Source of the DNA: Bathymodiolus brooksi
Taxonomy: Eukaryota > Mollusca > Bivalvia > Mytilida > Modiolidae
Length of the DNA: 64,000 nt
Reading direction: 5' to 3'
NCBI GenBank assembly: GCA_963680875.1
Contig: OY804585.1
Span: forward strand, 44,995,414-45,059,413
Within the stretch, counting starts at the first letter, position 1, and each line of letters begins with the position of its first letter. Shown here in pieces: positions 11,360 through 26,359 of this stretch. The translations under genes were made by a program, and so were the position numbers. Below the pieces are notes generated by a model. It saw only the letters and a program-made list of their open reading frames with translations. It was not told the origin of the DNA and did not search any database.

Positions 11360-14300
11360 TTTATTATTAGCACAGAAGACATACAGTCAAACTTGTCTTA
11401 GCGACCCCCTCTATATAACGACTTCCTTTGTTAGCCGACCTTATTTATTCCTCCCCAGCGTTTTCCCGTGCATTCGACCTTTATATAACGACCCACTGTC
11501 TAACGCAACTAACGACCGTGTTCTTTGGGTAAAAATCCTTCATATTACAACTATTAGAAGATTATTATCAAAACGGAAGTTAGATAATAAATAAAAATAC
11601 ACAGTCCTGACTTTGAAAAAATTTCCGTTTTGCCCAGCTGATGCAGCGATTGTTGCCAATATCCCTCTAGCTGATATTTGCATGATCTACTGACAACATC
11701 TCACTCCCAAAGTCCATACCTGTTACTAGTTCATAATAATAGATTTTTCATATTAAATGAAGTCACGATTAGCGTTATTGTGTAAGACCACCATTTTTTT
11801 TTACAGGTAAGTTGTTCACGTGATGATTTATTATTGTTGTTTTGGTTTACTTGGGTTTATTTCTTATTTATAATTAAATATTTAAAATTGCTTATTATAG
11901 AAAATATCGTTTTAATCTTTCAGCTTTTAGTTCACCTGGACCAAAGGTCCAGGTGAACTATTGCCATCACTTGGCGTCCGTCGTCCGTCGTCCGTCGTCT
12001 GTAAACTTTTCACATTTCAAGCTTCTTCTCCGAAACCACTGGGCCGATTGGAACCAAACCTAGCAGGAATGTTCCATGGATGGTCCTCTACAAAGTTACT
12101 GTTTTTCGTTCCAGTCGGATATTCAATATGGCTGCCAGGGCCAATAATATGCTCTGATTGGCTGAAATTTCAAAGATCTTCTTCTCTGAAACTAATGAAC
12201 TGACTGAACCCAAACTGTAAATGAATGATCATTGGAATGTCCTTTACCAAGTTTCTGTTTTTTATGCCGATCGGAAATCCAAGATGGCCGCCATCGCAGG
12301 ACATAGATTAACATTGGACCCTATGGGAAAATGTTCAAATGCCTTCTTCTCAGAAACTGTTCATTGGACGGTCTTCTACAATCTCAAGGTTTTTTGTTCC
12401 GATATGAAATTCAAAATGGCGGCTACGGCAGGACTTAGTTTAACATTGGACCCTATGGGGAAAATGTTTCAAAACGCTTCTTCTCTGAAACCACTAGGAC
12501 AGTTGAAACCAAACTGCCCAGGAATGATCATTGGAAGTTCCTCTACAAAGTTTATATTATTTTTATGCCGATCGGAAATCCAAGATGGCCGCCACCGTAA
12601 TACATAGATTAACATTGGACCCTATGGGAAAATGTTCAAATGCCTTCTTCTCAGAAACTACAAATATGATTAAAGCCAAACTGTACATGAATGTTCATTA
12701 GATGGTCCTCTACAAACTTTACGTTTTTTGTTCCGGTATGAAATTCAAAATGACGGCTACGGCAGGACTTAGTTTAACATTGGACCCTATGGGAAAAATG
12801 TTTCAAAACGCTTCTTCTCTGAAACCACTTGGACAATTGAAACCAAACTGCCCAGGAATGATCATTGGAAGGTCCTCTACAAAGTTTCTGTTTTTTATGC
12901 CGATAGGAAATCCAAGATGACCGCCACCGCAGGACATAGATTAACATTGGACCCTATGGGAAAATATTCAAATGCCTTCTTCTCAGAAACTACAAATATT
13001 ATTAAAGCCAAACTGTACATGAATGTTCATTAGATGGTCCTCTACAAACTTTACGTTTTTTGTTCCGATATGAAATTTAAAATGGCGGCTACGGCAGGAC
13101 TTGTTTAACATTGGACCCTATGGGAAAAATGTTTCAAAACGCTTCTTCTCTGAAACCACTTGGACAATTGAAACCAAACTCCCCAGGAATGATCATTGGA
13201 AGGTCCTCTACAAAGTTTATGTTTTTTAAGTCGATCGGAAATCCAAGATGGCCGCGACCGCAATACATAGATTAACATTGGACCCTATGGGAAAATGTTC
13301 AAATGCCTTCTTCTCAGAAACTACAAATATGATTAAAGCCAAACTGTACATGAATGTTCATTGGATGGTCCTCTACAAACTTTACGTTTTTTGTTCCGAT
13401 ATGAAATTCAAAATGGCGGCTACGGCAGGACTTAGTTTAACATTGGACCCTATGGGGAAAATGTTTCAAAACGCTTCTTCTCTGAAACCACTAGGACAGT
13501 TGAAACCAAACTGCCAGGAATGATCATTGGAAGGTCCTCTACAAAATTTATGTTTTTTATGTCGATCGGAAATCCAAGATGGCCGCCACCGCAATACATA
13601 GATTAACATTGGACCCTATGGGAAAATGTTCAAATGCCTTCTTCTCAGAAACTACAAATATTATTAAAGCCAAACTGTACATGAATGTTCATTGGATGGT
13701 CCTCTACAAACTCTACGTTTTTTGTTCCAATATGAAATTCAAAATGGCGGCTACGGCAGGACTTAGTTTAACATTGTCCTGAGAAATATGGGAAAATATT
13801 AAAATATGGGAAAATATTAAAATACCTTAAATATTAAAATATGGGAAAATATTAAAATACCTTCTTCTCAGAAACTACAAATATGATTAAAGCCAAACTG
13901 TACATGAATGTTCATTAGATGGTCCTCTACAAACTTTATGTTTTTTGTTCCGGTATGAAATTCAAAATGGCGGCTACAGCAGGACTTAGTTTAACATTGG
14001 ACCCTATGGGAAAAATGTTTCAAAACGCTTCTTCTCTGAAACCACTAGGACAGTTGAAACCAAACTGCCCAGGAATGATCATTGGAAGGTCCTCTACAAA
14101 TTTATGTTTTTTATGTCGATCGGAAATCCAAGATGGCCGCCACCGCAATATATAGATTAACATTGGACCCTATGGGAAAATGTTCAAATGCCTTCTTCTC
14201 AGAAACTACAAATATGATTAAAGCCAAACTGTACATGAATGTTCATTGGATGGTCCTCTACAAACTTTACGTTTTTTGTTCCGATATGAAATTCAAAATG

Positions 14301-15412
14301 GCGGCTACGGCAGGACTTAGTTTAACATTGGACCCTATGGGGAAAATGTTTCAAAACGCTTCTTCTCTGAAACCACTAGGACAGTTGAAACCAAACTGCC
14401 AGGAATGATCATTGGAAGGTCCTCTACAAAATTTATGTTTTTTATGCCGATTGGAAATCCAAGATGGCCGCCACCGTAATACATAGATTAACATTGGACC
14501 CTATGGGAAAATGTTCAAATGCCTTCTTCTCAGAAACTACAAATATTATTAAAGCCAAACTGTACATGAATGTTCATTGGATGGTCCTCTACAAACTTTA
14601 CGCTTTTTGTTCCGATATGAAATTCAAAATGGCGGCTACGGCAGGACTTAGTTTAACATTGGACCCTATGGGAAAAATGTTTCAAAACGCTTCTTCTCTG
14701 AAACCACTTGCACAATAGAAACCAAACTGCCCAGGAATAGTCATTGGAAGGTCCTCTACAAAGTTTATATTATTTTTATGCCGATCGAAAATTCAAGATG
14801 GCCACCACCGCAGGACATAGATTAACATTGGACCCTATGGGAAAATATTCAAATGCCTTCTTCTCAGAAACTACAAATATGATTAAAGCCAAACTGTACA
14901 TGAATGTTCATTAGATGGTCCTCTACAAACTTTACGTTTTTTGTTCCGATATGAAATTCAAAATGGCGGCTAAGGCAGGACTTAGTTTAACATTGGACCC
15001 TATGGGAAAAATGTTTCAAAACGCTTCTTCTCTGAAACCACTTTGACAGTTGAAACCAAACTGCCCAGGAATGATCATTGGAAGGTCCTCTACAAAGTTT
15101 CTGTTTTTTTATGCCGATCGGAAATCCAAGATGACCGCCACCGCAGGACATAGATTAACATTGGACCCTATGGGAAAATATTCAAATGCCTTCTTCTCAG
15201 AAACTACAAATATTATTAAAGCCAAACTGTACATGAATGTTCATTAGATGGTCCTCTACAAACTTTACGTTTTTTGTTTCAATATGAAATTCAAAATGGC
15301 GGCTACGGCAGGACTTAGTTTAACATTGGCCCCTATGGGAAAATATTCAAATGCCTTCTTCTCAGAAACTACAAATATGATTAAAGCCAAACTGTACATG
15401 AATGATCATTAG

Positions 15413-18400
15413 ATGGTCCTCTACAAACTTTATGTTTTTTGTTCCGGTATGAAATTCAAAATGGCGGCTACAGCAGGACTTAGTTTAACATTGGACCCTA
15501 TGGGAAAAATGTTTCAAAACGCTTCTTCTCTGAAACCACTAGGACAGTTGAAACCAAACTGCCCAGGAATGATCATTGGAAGGTCCTCTACAAATTTTAT
15601 GTTTTTTATGTCGATCGGAAATCCAAGATGGCCACCACCGCAATACATAGATTAACATTGGACCCTATGGGAAAATGTTCAAATGCCTTCTTCTCAGAAA
15701 CTACAAATATGATTAAAGCCAATGTACATGAATGTTCATTGGATGGTCCTCTACAAACTTTACGTTTTTTGTTCCGATATGAAATTCAAAATGGCGGCTA
15801 CGGCAGGACTTAGTTTAACATTGGACCCTATGGGAAAAATGTTTCAAAACGCTTCTTCTCTGAAACCACTTGCACAATAGAAACCAAACTGCCCAGGAAT
15901 AGTCATTGGAAGGTCCTCTACAGAGTTTATATTATTTTTATGCCGATCGAAAATTCAAGATGGCCACCACCGCAGGACATAGATTAACATTGGACCCTAT
16001 GGGAAAATATTCAAATGCCTTCTTCTCAGAAACTACAAATATGATTAAAGCCAAACTGTACATGAATGTTCATTAGATGGTCCTCTACAAACTTTATGTT
16101 TTTTGTTCCTGTATGAAATTCAAAATGGCGGCTACGGCAGGACTTGTTTAACATTGGACCCTATGGGAAAAATGTTTCAAAACGCTTCTTCTCTGAAACC
16201 ACTTGGACAATTGAAACCAAACTCCCCAGGAATGATCATTGGAAGGTCCTCTACAAAGTTTATGTTTTTTAAGTCGATCGGAAATCCAAGATGGCCGCGA
16301 CCGCAATACATACATTAACATTGGACCCTATGGGAAAATGTTCAAATGCCTTCTTCTCAGAAACTACAAATATGATTAAAGCCAAACTGTACATGAATGT
16401 TCATTGGATGGTCCTCTACAAACTTTACGTTTTTTGTTCCGATATGAAATTCAAAATGGCGGCTACGGCAGGACTTAGTTTAACATTGGACCCTATGGGG
16501 AAAATGTTTCAAAACGCTTCTTCTCTGAAACCACTAGGACAGTTGAAACCAAACTGCCCAGGAATGATCATTGGAAGGTTCTCTACAAATTTTATGTTTT
16601 TTATGCCGATCGGAAATCCAAGATGGCCGCCACCGTAATACATAGATTAACATTGGACCCTATGGGAAAATGTTCAAATGCCTTCTTCTCAGAAACTACA
16701 AATATTATTAAAGCCAAACTGTACATGAATGTTCATTAGATGGTCCTCTACAAACTTTATGTTTTTTTTTCCGGTATGAAATTCAAAATGGCGGCTACGG
16801 CAGGACTTAGTTTAACATTGGACCCTATGGGGAAAATGTTTCAAAACGCTTCTTCTCTGAAACCACTAGGACAGTTGAAACCAAACTGCCCAGGAATGAT
16901 CATTGGAAGGTCCTCTACAAAGTTTATATTATTTTTATGCCGATCGGAAATCCAAGATGGCCGCCACCGTAATACATAGATTAACATTGGACCCTATGTG
17001 AAAATATTCAAATGCCTTCTTCTCAGAAACTACAAATATTATTAAAGCCAAACTGTACATGAATGTTCATTAGATGGTCCTCTACAAACTTTACGTTTTT
17101 TGTTCCGGTATGAAATTCAAAATGGTGGCTACGGCAGGACTTAGTTTAACATTGGACCCTATGGGGAAAATGTTTCAAAACGCTTCTTCTCTGAAACCAC
17201 TAGGACAGTTGAAACCAAACTGCCCAGGAATGATCATTGGAAGGTCCTCTACAAAGTTTATATTATTTTTATGCCGATCGGAAATCCAAGATGGCCGCCA
17301 CCGTAATACATAGATTAACATTGGACCCTATGGGAAAATGTTCAAATGCCTTCTTCTCAGAAACTACAAATATGATTAAAGCCAAACTGTACATGAATGT
17401 TCATTAGATGGTCCTCTACAAACTTTACGTTTTTTGTTCCGGTATGAAATTCAAAATGGCGGCTATGGCAGGACTTAGTTTAACATTGGACCCTATGGGA
17501 AAAATGTTTCAAAACGCTTCTTCTCTGAAACCACTAGGACAATTGAAACCAAACTGCCCAGGAATGATCATTGGAAGGTCCTCTACAAAGATTATGTTTT
17601 TTATGTCGATTGGATATCCAAGATGGCCGCCACCGCAATACATAGATTAACATTGGACCCTATGGGAAAATGTTCAAATGCCTTCTTCTCAGAAACTACA
17701 AATATTATTAAAGCCAAACTGTACATGAATGTTCATTGGATGGTCCTCTACAAACTTTACGTTTTTTGTTTCGATATGAAATTCAAAATGGCGGCTACGG
17801 CAGGACTTAGTTTAACATTGGACCCTATGGGAAAAATGTTTCAAAACGCTTCTTCTCTGAAACCACTTGCACAATAGAAACCAAACTGCCCAGGAATAGT
17901 CATTGGAAGGTCCTCTACAAAGTTTATGTTATTTTTATGCTGATCGAAAATTCAAGATGGCCACCACCGCAGGACATAGATTAACATTGGACCCTATGGG
18001 AAAATATTCAAATGCCTTCTTCTCAGAAACTACAAATATGATTAAAGCCAAACTGTACATGAATGTTCATTAGATGGTCCTCTACAAACTTTATGTTTTT
18101 TGTTCCGGTATGAAATTCAAAATGGCGGCTACAGCAGGACTTAGTTTAACATTGGACCCTATGGGAAAAATGTTTCAAAACGCTTCTTCTCTGAAACCAC
18201 TAGGACAGTTGAAACCAAACTGCCCAGGAATGATCATTGGAAGGTCCTCTACAAATTTTATGTTTTTTATGTCGATCGGAAATCCAAGATGGCCACCACC
18301 GCAATACATAGATTAACATTGGACCCTATGGGAAAATGTTCAAATGCCTTCTTCTCAGAAACTACAAATATGATTAAAGCCAATGTACATGAATGTTCAT

Positions 18401-20734
18401 TGGATGGTCCTCTACAAACTTTACGTTTTTTGTTCCGATATGAAATTCAAAATGGCGGCTACGGCAGGACTTAGTTTAACATTGGACCCTATGGGAAAAA
18501 TGTTTCAAAACGCTTCTTCTCTGAAACCACTTGCACAATAGAAACCAAACTGCCCAGGAATAGTCATTGGAAGGTCCTCTACAGAGTTTATATTATTTTT
18601 ATGCCGATCGAAAATTCAAGATGGCCACCACCGCAGGACATAGATTAACATTGGACCCTATGGGAAAATATTCAAATGCCTTCTTCTCAGAAACTACAAA
18701 TATGATTAAAGCCAAACTGTACATGAATGTTCATTAGATGGTCCTCTACAAACTTTATGTTTTTTGTTCCTGTATGAAATTCAAAATGGCGGCTACGGCA
18801 GGACTTGTTTAACATTGGACCCTATGGGAAAAATGTTTCAAAACGCTTCTTCTCTGAAACCACTTGGACAATTGAAACCAAACTCCCCAGGAATGATCAT
18901 TGGAAGGTCCTCTACAAAGTTTATGTTTTTTAAGTCGATCGGAAATCCAAGATGGCCGCGACCGCAATACATACATTAACATTGGACCCTATGGGAAAAT
19001 GTTCAAATGCCTTCTTCTCAGAAACTACAAATATGATTAAAGCCAAACTGTACATGAATGTTCATTGGATGGTCCTCTACAAACTTTACGTTTTTTGTTC
19101 CGATATGAAATTCAAAATGGCGGCTACGGCAGGACTTAGTTTAACATTGGACCCTATGGGGAAAATGTTTCAAAACGCTTCTTCTCTGAAACCACTAGGA
19201 CAGTTGAAACCAAACTGCCCAGGAATGATCATTGGAAGGTTCTCTACAAATTTTATGTTTTTTATGCCGATCGGAAATCCAAGATGGCCGCCACCGTAAT
19301 ACATAGATTAACATTGGACCCTATGGGAAAATGTTCAAATGCCTTCTTCTCAGAAACTACAAATATTATTAAAGCCAAACTGTACATGAATGTTCATTAG
19401 ATGGTCCTCTACAAACTTTATGTTTTTTTTTCCGGTATGAAATTCAAAATGGCGGCTACGGCAGGACTTAGTTTAACATTGGACCCTATGGGGAAAATGT
19501 TTCAAAACGCTTCTTCTCTGAAACCACTAGGACAGTTGAAACCAAACTGCCCAGGAATGATCATTGGAAGGTCCTCTACAAAGTTTATATTATTTTTATG
19601 CCGATCGGAAATCCAAGATGGCCGCCACCGTAATACATAGATTAACATTGGACCCTATGTGAAAATATTCAAATGCCTTCTTCTCAGAAACTACAAATAT
19701 TATTAAAGCCAAACTGTACATGAATGTTCATTAGATGGTCCTCTACAAACTTTACGTTTTTTGTTCCGGTATGAAATTCAAAATGGTGGCTACGGCAGGA
19801 CTTAGTTTAACATTGGACCCTATGGGGAAAATGTTTCAAAACGCTTCTTCTCTGAAACCACTAGGACAGTTGAAACCAAACTGCCCAGGAATGATCATTG
19901 GAAGGTCCTCTACAAAGTTTATATTATTTTTATGCCGATCGGAAATCCAAGATGGCCGCCACCGTAATACATAGATTAACATTGGACCCTATGGGAAAAT
20001 GTTCAAATGCCTTCTTCTCAGAAACTACAAATATGATTAAAGCCAAACTGTACATGAATGTTCATTAGATGGTCCTCTACAAACTTTACGTTTTTTGTTC
20101 CGGTATGAAATTCAAAATGGCGGCTATGGCAGGACTTAGTTTAACATTGGACCCTATGGGAAAAATGTTTCAAAACGCTTCTTCTCTGAAACCACTAGGA
20201 CAATTGAAACCAAACTGCCCAGGAATGATCATTGGAAGGTCCTCTACAAAGATTATGTTTTTTATGTCGATTGGATATCCAAGATGGCCGCCACCGCAAT
20301 ACATAGATTAACATTGGACCCTATGGGAAAATGTTCAAATGCCTTCTTCTCAGAAACTACAAATATTATTAAAGCCAAACTGTACATGAATGTTCATTGG
20401 ATGGTCCTCTACAAACTTTACGTTTTTTGTTTCGATATGAAATTCAAAATGGCGGCTACGGCAGGACTTAGTTTAACATTGGACCCTATGGGAAAAATGT
20501 TTCAAAACGCTTCTTCTCTGAAACCACTTGCACAATAGAAACCAAACTGCCCAGGAATAGTCATTGGAAGGTCCTCTACAAAGTTTATGTTATTTTTATG
20601 CTGATCGAAAATTCAAGATGGCCACCACCGCAGGACATAGATTAACATTGGACCCTATGGGAAAATATTCAAATGCCTTCTTCTCAGAAACTACAAATAT
20701 TATTAAAGCCAAACTGTACATGAATGTTCATTAG
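15413..20734 (+). repeat. 2,661-bp higher-order duplication (two adjacent copies)
   Basis: The block 15413-18073 recurs at 18074-20734 with constant offset 2,661. Shared private marks include the 4-bp deletion in AAAGCCAATGTACATG (15717 and 18378), CTACAGAGTTTATATT, TTGTTCCTGTATG and the T-run variant TTTTTTTTCCGG. Edges are placed to within about 100 bp because every monomer resembles the others. Confidence 0.85.
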
Positions 20735-22068
20735 ATGGTCCTCTACAAACTTTACGTTTTTTGTTCCGGTATGAAATTCAAAATGGCGGCTACGGCAGGA
20801 CTTAGTTTAACATTGGACCCTATGGGGAAAATGTTTCAAAACGCTTCTTCTCTGAAACCACTAGGACAGTTGAAACCAAACTGCCCAGGAATGATCATTG
20901 GAAGGTCCTCTACAAAGTTTATATTATTTTTATGCCGATCGGAAATCCAAGATGGCCGCCACCGTAATACATAGATTAACATTGGACCCTATGTGAAAAT
21001 ATTCAAATGCCTTCTTCTCAGAAACTACAAATATTATTAAAGCCAAACTGTACATGAATGTTCATTAGATGGTCCTCTACAAACTTTACGTTTTTTGTTC
21101 CGGTATGAAATTCAAAATGGTGGCTACGGCAGGACTTAGTTTAACATTGGACCCTATGGGGAAAATGTTTCAAAACGCTTCTTCTCTGAAACCACTAGGA
21201 CAGTTGAAACCAAACTGCCCAGGAATGATCATTGGAAGGTCCTCTACAAAGTTTATATTATTTTTATGCCGATCGGAAATCCAAGATGGCCGCCACCGTA
21301 ATACATAGATTAACATTGGACCCTATGGGAAAATGTTCAAATGCCTTCTTCTCAGAAACTACAAATATGATTAAAGCCAAACTGTACATGAATGTTCATT
21401 AGATGGTCCTCTACAAACTTTACGTTTTTTGTTCCGGTATGAAATTCAAAATGGCGGCTATGGCAGGACTTAGTTTAACATTGGACCCTATGGGAAAAAT
21501 GTTTCAAAACGCTTCTTCTCTGAAACCACTAGGACAATTGAAACCAAACTGCCCAGGAATGATCATTGGAAGGTCCTCTACAAAGATTATGTTTTTTATG
21601 TCGATTGGATATCCAAGATGGCCGCCACCGCAATACATAGATTAACATTGGACCCTATGGGAAAATGTTCAAATGCCTTCTTCTCAGAAACTACAAATAT
21701 TATTAAAGCCAAACTGTACATGAATGTTCATTGGATGGTCCTCTACAAACTTTACGTTTTTTGTTTCGATATGAAATTCAAAATGGCGGCTACGGCAGGA
21801 CTTAGTTTAACATTGGACCCTATGGGAAAAATGTTTCAAAACGTTTCTTCTCTGAAACCACTTGCACAATAGAAACCAAACTGCCCAGGAATAGTCATTG
21901 GAAGGTCCTCTACAAAGTTTATGTTATTTTTATGCTGATCGAAAATTCAAGATGGCCACCACCGCAGGACATAGATTAACATTGGACCCTATGGGAAAAT
22001 ATTCAAATGCCTTCTTCTCAGAAACTACAAATATTATTAAAGCCAAACTGTACATGAATGTTCATTAG
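19401..22068 (+). repeat. 1,334-bp higher-order duplication
   Basis: Monomers starting at 19401, 19735, 20069 and 20284 recur at 20735, 21069, 21403 and 21618 with offset 1,334 and the same private variants, such as GGTGGCTACGG, ATTATGTTTTTTATGTCG and TGCTGATCG. It overlaps the 2,661-bp duplication, so it was a later event. Confidence 0.8.
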
Positions 22069-25000
22069 ATGGTCCTCTACAAACTTTACGTTTTTTGTTC
22101 CGGTATGAAATTCAAAATGGCGGCTACGGCAGGACTTAGTTTAACATTGGACCTATGGGAAAAATGTTTCAAAACGCTTCTTCTCTGAAACCACTTGGAC
22201 AATTGAAACCAAACTCCCCAGGAATGATCATTGGAAGGTCCTCTACAAATTTTATGTTTTTTATGTCGATCGGAAATCCAAGATGGCCGCCACCGCAATA
22301 CATAGATTAACATTGGACCCTATGGGAAAATGTTCAAATGCCTTCTTCTCAGAAACTACAAATATGATTAAAGCCAAACTGTACGTGAATGTTCATTGGA
22401 TGGTCCTCTACAAACTTTACGTTTTTTGTTCCGATATGAAATTCAAAATGGCGGCTACGGCAGGACTTAGTTTAACATTGGACCCTATGGGGAAAATGTT
22501 TCAAAACGCTTCTTCTCTGAAACCACTAGGACAGTTGAAACCAAACTGCCAGGAATGATCATTGGAAGGTCCCCTACAAAGTTTATATTATTTTTTATGT
22601 CGATCGGAAATCCAAGATGGCCGCCACCACAATACATAGATTAACATTGGACCCTATGGGAAAATGTTCAAATGCCTTCTTCTCAGAAACTACAAATATT
22701 ATTAAAGCCAAACTGTACATGAATGTTCATTGGATGGTCCTCTACAAACTTTACGTTTTTTGTTCCAATATGAAATTCAAAATGGCGGCTACGGCAGGAC
22801 TTAGTTTAACATTGGCCCCTATGGGAAAATATTCAAATGCCTTCTTCTCAGAAACTACAAATATGATTAAAGCCAAACTGTACATGAATGTTCATTAGAT
22901 GGTCCTCTACAAACTTTATGTTTTTTGTTCCGGTATGAAATTCAAATTGGCGGCTACAGCAGGACTTAGTTTAACATTGGACCCTATGGGAAAAATGTTT
23001 CAAAACGCTTCTTCTCTGAAACCACTAGGACAATTGAAACCAAACTGCCCAGGAATGATCATTGGAAGGTCCTCTGCAAAGTTTCTGTTTTTTATGCCGA
23101 TCGGAAATCCAAGATGACCGCCACCGCAGGACATAGATTAACATTGGACCCTATGGGGAAAATATTCAAATGCCTTCTTCTCAGAAACTACAAATATTAT
23201 TAAAGCCAAACTGTACATGAATGTTCATTAGATGGTCCTCTACAAACTTTACGTTTTTTGTTCCGGTATGAAATTCAAAATGGCGGCTACGGCAGGACTT
23301 AGTTTAACATTGGACCCTATGGGAAAAATGTTTCAAAACGCTTCTTCTCTGAAACCACTTGGACAATTGAAACCAAACTCCCCAGGAATGATCATTGGAA
23401 GGTCCTCTACAAATTTTTTGTTTTTTATGTCGATCGGAAATCCAAGATGGCCGTCACCGCAATACATAGATTAACATTGGACCCTATGGGAAAATGTTCA
23501 AATGCCTTCTTCTCAGAAACTACAAATATGATTAAAGCCAAACTGTACGTGAATGTTCATTGGATGGTCCTCTACAAACTTTACGTTTTTTGTTCCGATA
23601 AGAAATTCAAAATGGCGGCTACGGCAGGACTTAGTTTAACATTGGACCCTATGGGGAAAATGTTTCAAAACGCTTCTTCTCTGAAACCACTAGGACAGTT
23701 GAAACCAAACTGCCCAGGAATGATCATTGGAAGGTCCTCTACAAAGTTTATGTTTTTTATGTCGATCGGAAATCCAAGATGGCCGCCACCGTAATACATA
23801 GATTAACATTGGACCCTATGGGAAAATGTTCAAATGCCTTCTTCTCAGAAACTACAAATATTATTAAAGCCAAACTGTACATGAATGTTCATTGGATGGT
23901 CCTCTACAAACTTTACGTTTTTTGTTCCAATATGAAATTCAAAATGGCGGCTACGGCAGAACTATGGGAAAATATTCAAATGCCTTCTTCTCAGAAACTA
24001 CAAATATGATTAAAGCCAAACTGTACATGAATGTTCATTAGATGGTCCTCTACAAACTTTACGTTTTTTGTTCCGGTATGAAATTCAAAATGGCGGCTAC
24101 AGCAGGACTTAGTTTAACATTGGACCCTATGGGAAAAATGTTTCAAAACGCTTCTTCTCTGAAACCACTAGGACAGTTGAAACCAAACTGCCCAGGAATG
24201 ATCATTGGAAGGTCCTCTACAAATTTTATGTTTTTTATGTCGATCGGAAATCCAAGATGGCCACCACCTCAATACATAGATTAACATTGGACCCTATGGG
24301 AAAATGTTCAAATGCCTTCTTCTCAGAAACTACAAATATGATTAAAGCCAAACTGTACATGAATGTTCATTAGATGGTCCTCTACAAACTTTACGTTTTT
24401 TGTTCCGATATGAAATTCAAAATGGCGGCTACGGCAGGACTTAGTTTAACATTGGACCCTATGGGGAAAATGTTTCAAAACGCTTCTTCTCTGAAACCAC
24501 TAGGACAGTTGAAACCAAACTGCCCAGGAATGATCATTGGAAGGTCCTCTACAAAGTTTATATTATTTTTATGCCGATCGGAAATCCAAGATGGCCGCCA
24601 CCGTAATACATAGATTAACATTGGACCCTATGGGAAAATGTTCAAATGCCTTCTTCTCAGAAACTACAAATATGATTAAAGCCAAACTGTACATGAATGT
24701 TCATTAGATGGTCCTCTACAAACTTTACGTTTTTTGTTCCGGTATGAAATTCAAAATGGCGGCTACGGCAGGACTTAGTTTAACATTGGACCCTATGGGA
24801 AAAATGTTTCAAAACGCTTCTTCTCTGAAACCACTAGGACAATTGAAACCAAACTGCCCAGGAATGATCATTGGAAGGTCCTCTACAAAGATTATGTTTT
24901 TTATGTCGATTGGATATCCAAGATGGCCGCCACCGCAATACATAGATTAACATTGGACCCTATGGGAAAATGTTCAAATGCCTTCTTCTCAGAAACTACA

Positions 25001-26359
25001 AATATGATTAAAGCCAAACTGTACATGAATGTTCATTGGATGGTCCTCTACAAACTTTACGTTTTTTGTTCCGATATGAAATTCAAAATGGCGGCTACGG
25101 CAGGACTTAGTTTAACATTGGACCCTATGGGAAAATGTTTCAAAACGCTTCTTCTCTGAAACCACTAGGACAGTTGAAACCAAACTGCCCAGGAATGATC
25201 ATTGGAAGGTTCTCTACAAATTTTATGTTCATTATGCCGATCGGAAATCCAAGATGGCCGCCACCGTAATACATAGATTAACATTGGACCCTATGGGAAA
25301 ATGTTCAAATGCCTTCTTCTCAGAAACTACAAATATTATTAAAGCCAAACTGTACATGAATGTTCATTGGATGGTCCTCTACAAACTTTACGCTTTTTGT
25401 TCCGATATTAAATTCAAAATGGCGGCTACGGCAGGACTTAGTTTAACATTGGACCCTATGGGAAAAATGTTTCAAAACGCTTCTTCTCTGAAACCACTTG
25501 CACAATAGAAACCAAACTGCCCAGGAATAGTCATTGGAAGGTCCTCTACAAAGTTTATATTATTTTTATGCCGATCGAAAATTCAAGATGGCCACCACCA
25601 CAGGACATAGATTAACATTGGACCCTATGGGAAAATATTCAAATGCCTTCTTCTCAGAAACTACAAATATGAATAAAGGCAAACTGTACATGAATGTTCA
25701 TTAGATGGTCCTCTACAAACTTTACGTTTTTTGTTCCGGTATGAAATTCAAAATGGCGGCTATGGCAGGACTTAGTTTAACATTGGACCCTATGGGGAAA
25801 ATGTTTCTTTTTTATGCCAATCGGAAATCCAAGATGACCGCCACCGCAGGACATAGATTAACATTGGACCCTATGGGAAAATATTCAAATGCCTTCTTCT
25901 CAGAAACTACAAATATTATTAAAGCCAAACTGTACATGAATGTTCATTAGATGGTCCTCTACAAACTTTACGTTTTTTGTTCCGGTATGAAATTCAAAAT
26001 GGTGGCTACGGCAGGACTTAGTTTAACATTGGACCCTATGGGGAAAATGTTTCAAAACGCTTCTTCTCTGAAACCACTAGGACAGTTGAAACCAAACTGC
26101 CCAGGAATGATCATTGGAAGGTCCTCTACAAAGTTTATATTATTTTTATGCCGATCGGAAATCCAAGATGGCCACCACCGTAATACATAGATTAACATTG
26201 GACCCTATGGGAAAATGTTCAAATGCCTTCTTCTCAGAAACTACAAATATGATTAAAGCCAAACTGTACATGAATGTTCATTAGATGGTCCTCTACAAAC
26301 TTTACGTTTTTTGTTCCGGTATGAAATTCAAAATGGCGGCTACGGCAGGACTTAGTTTA

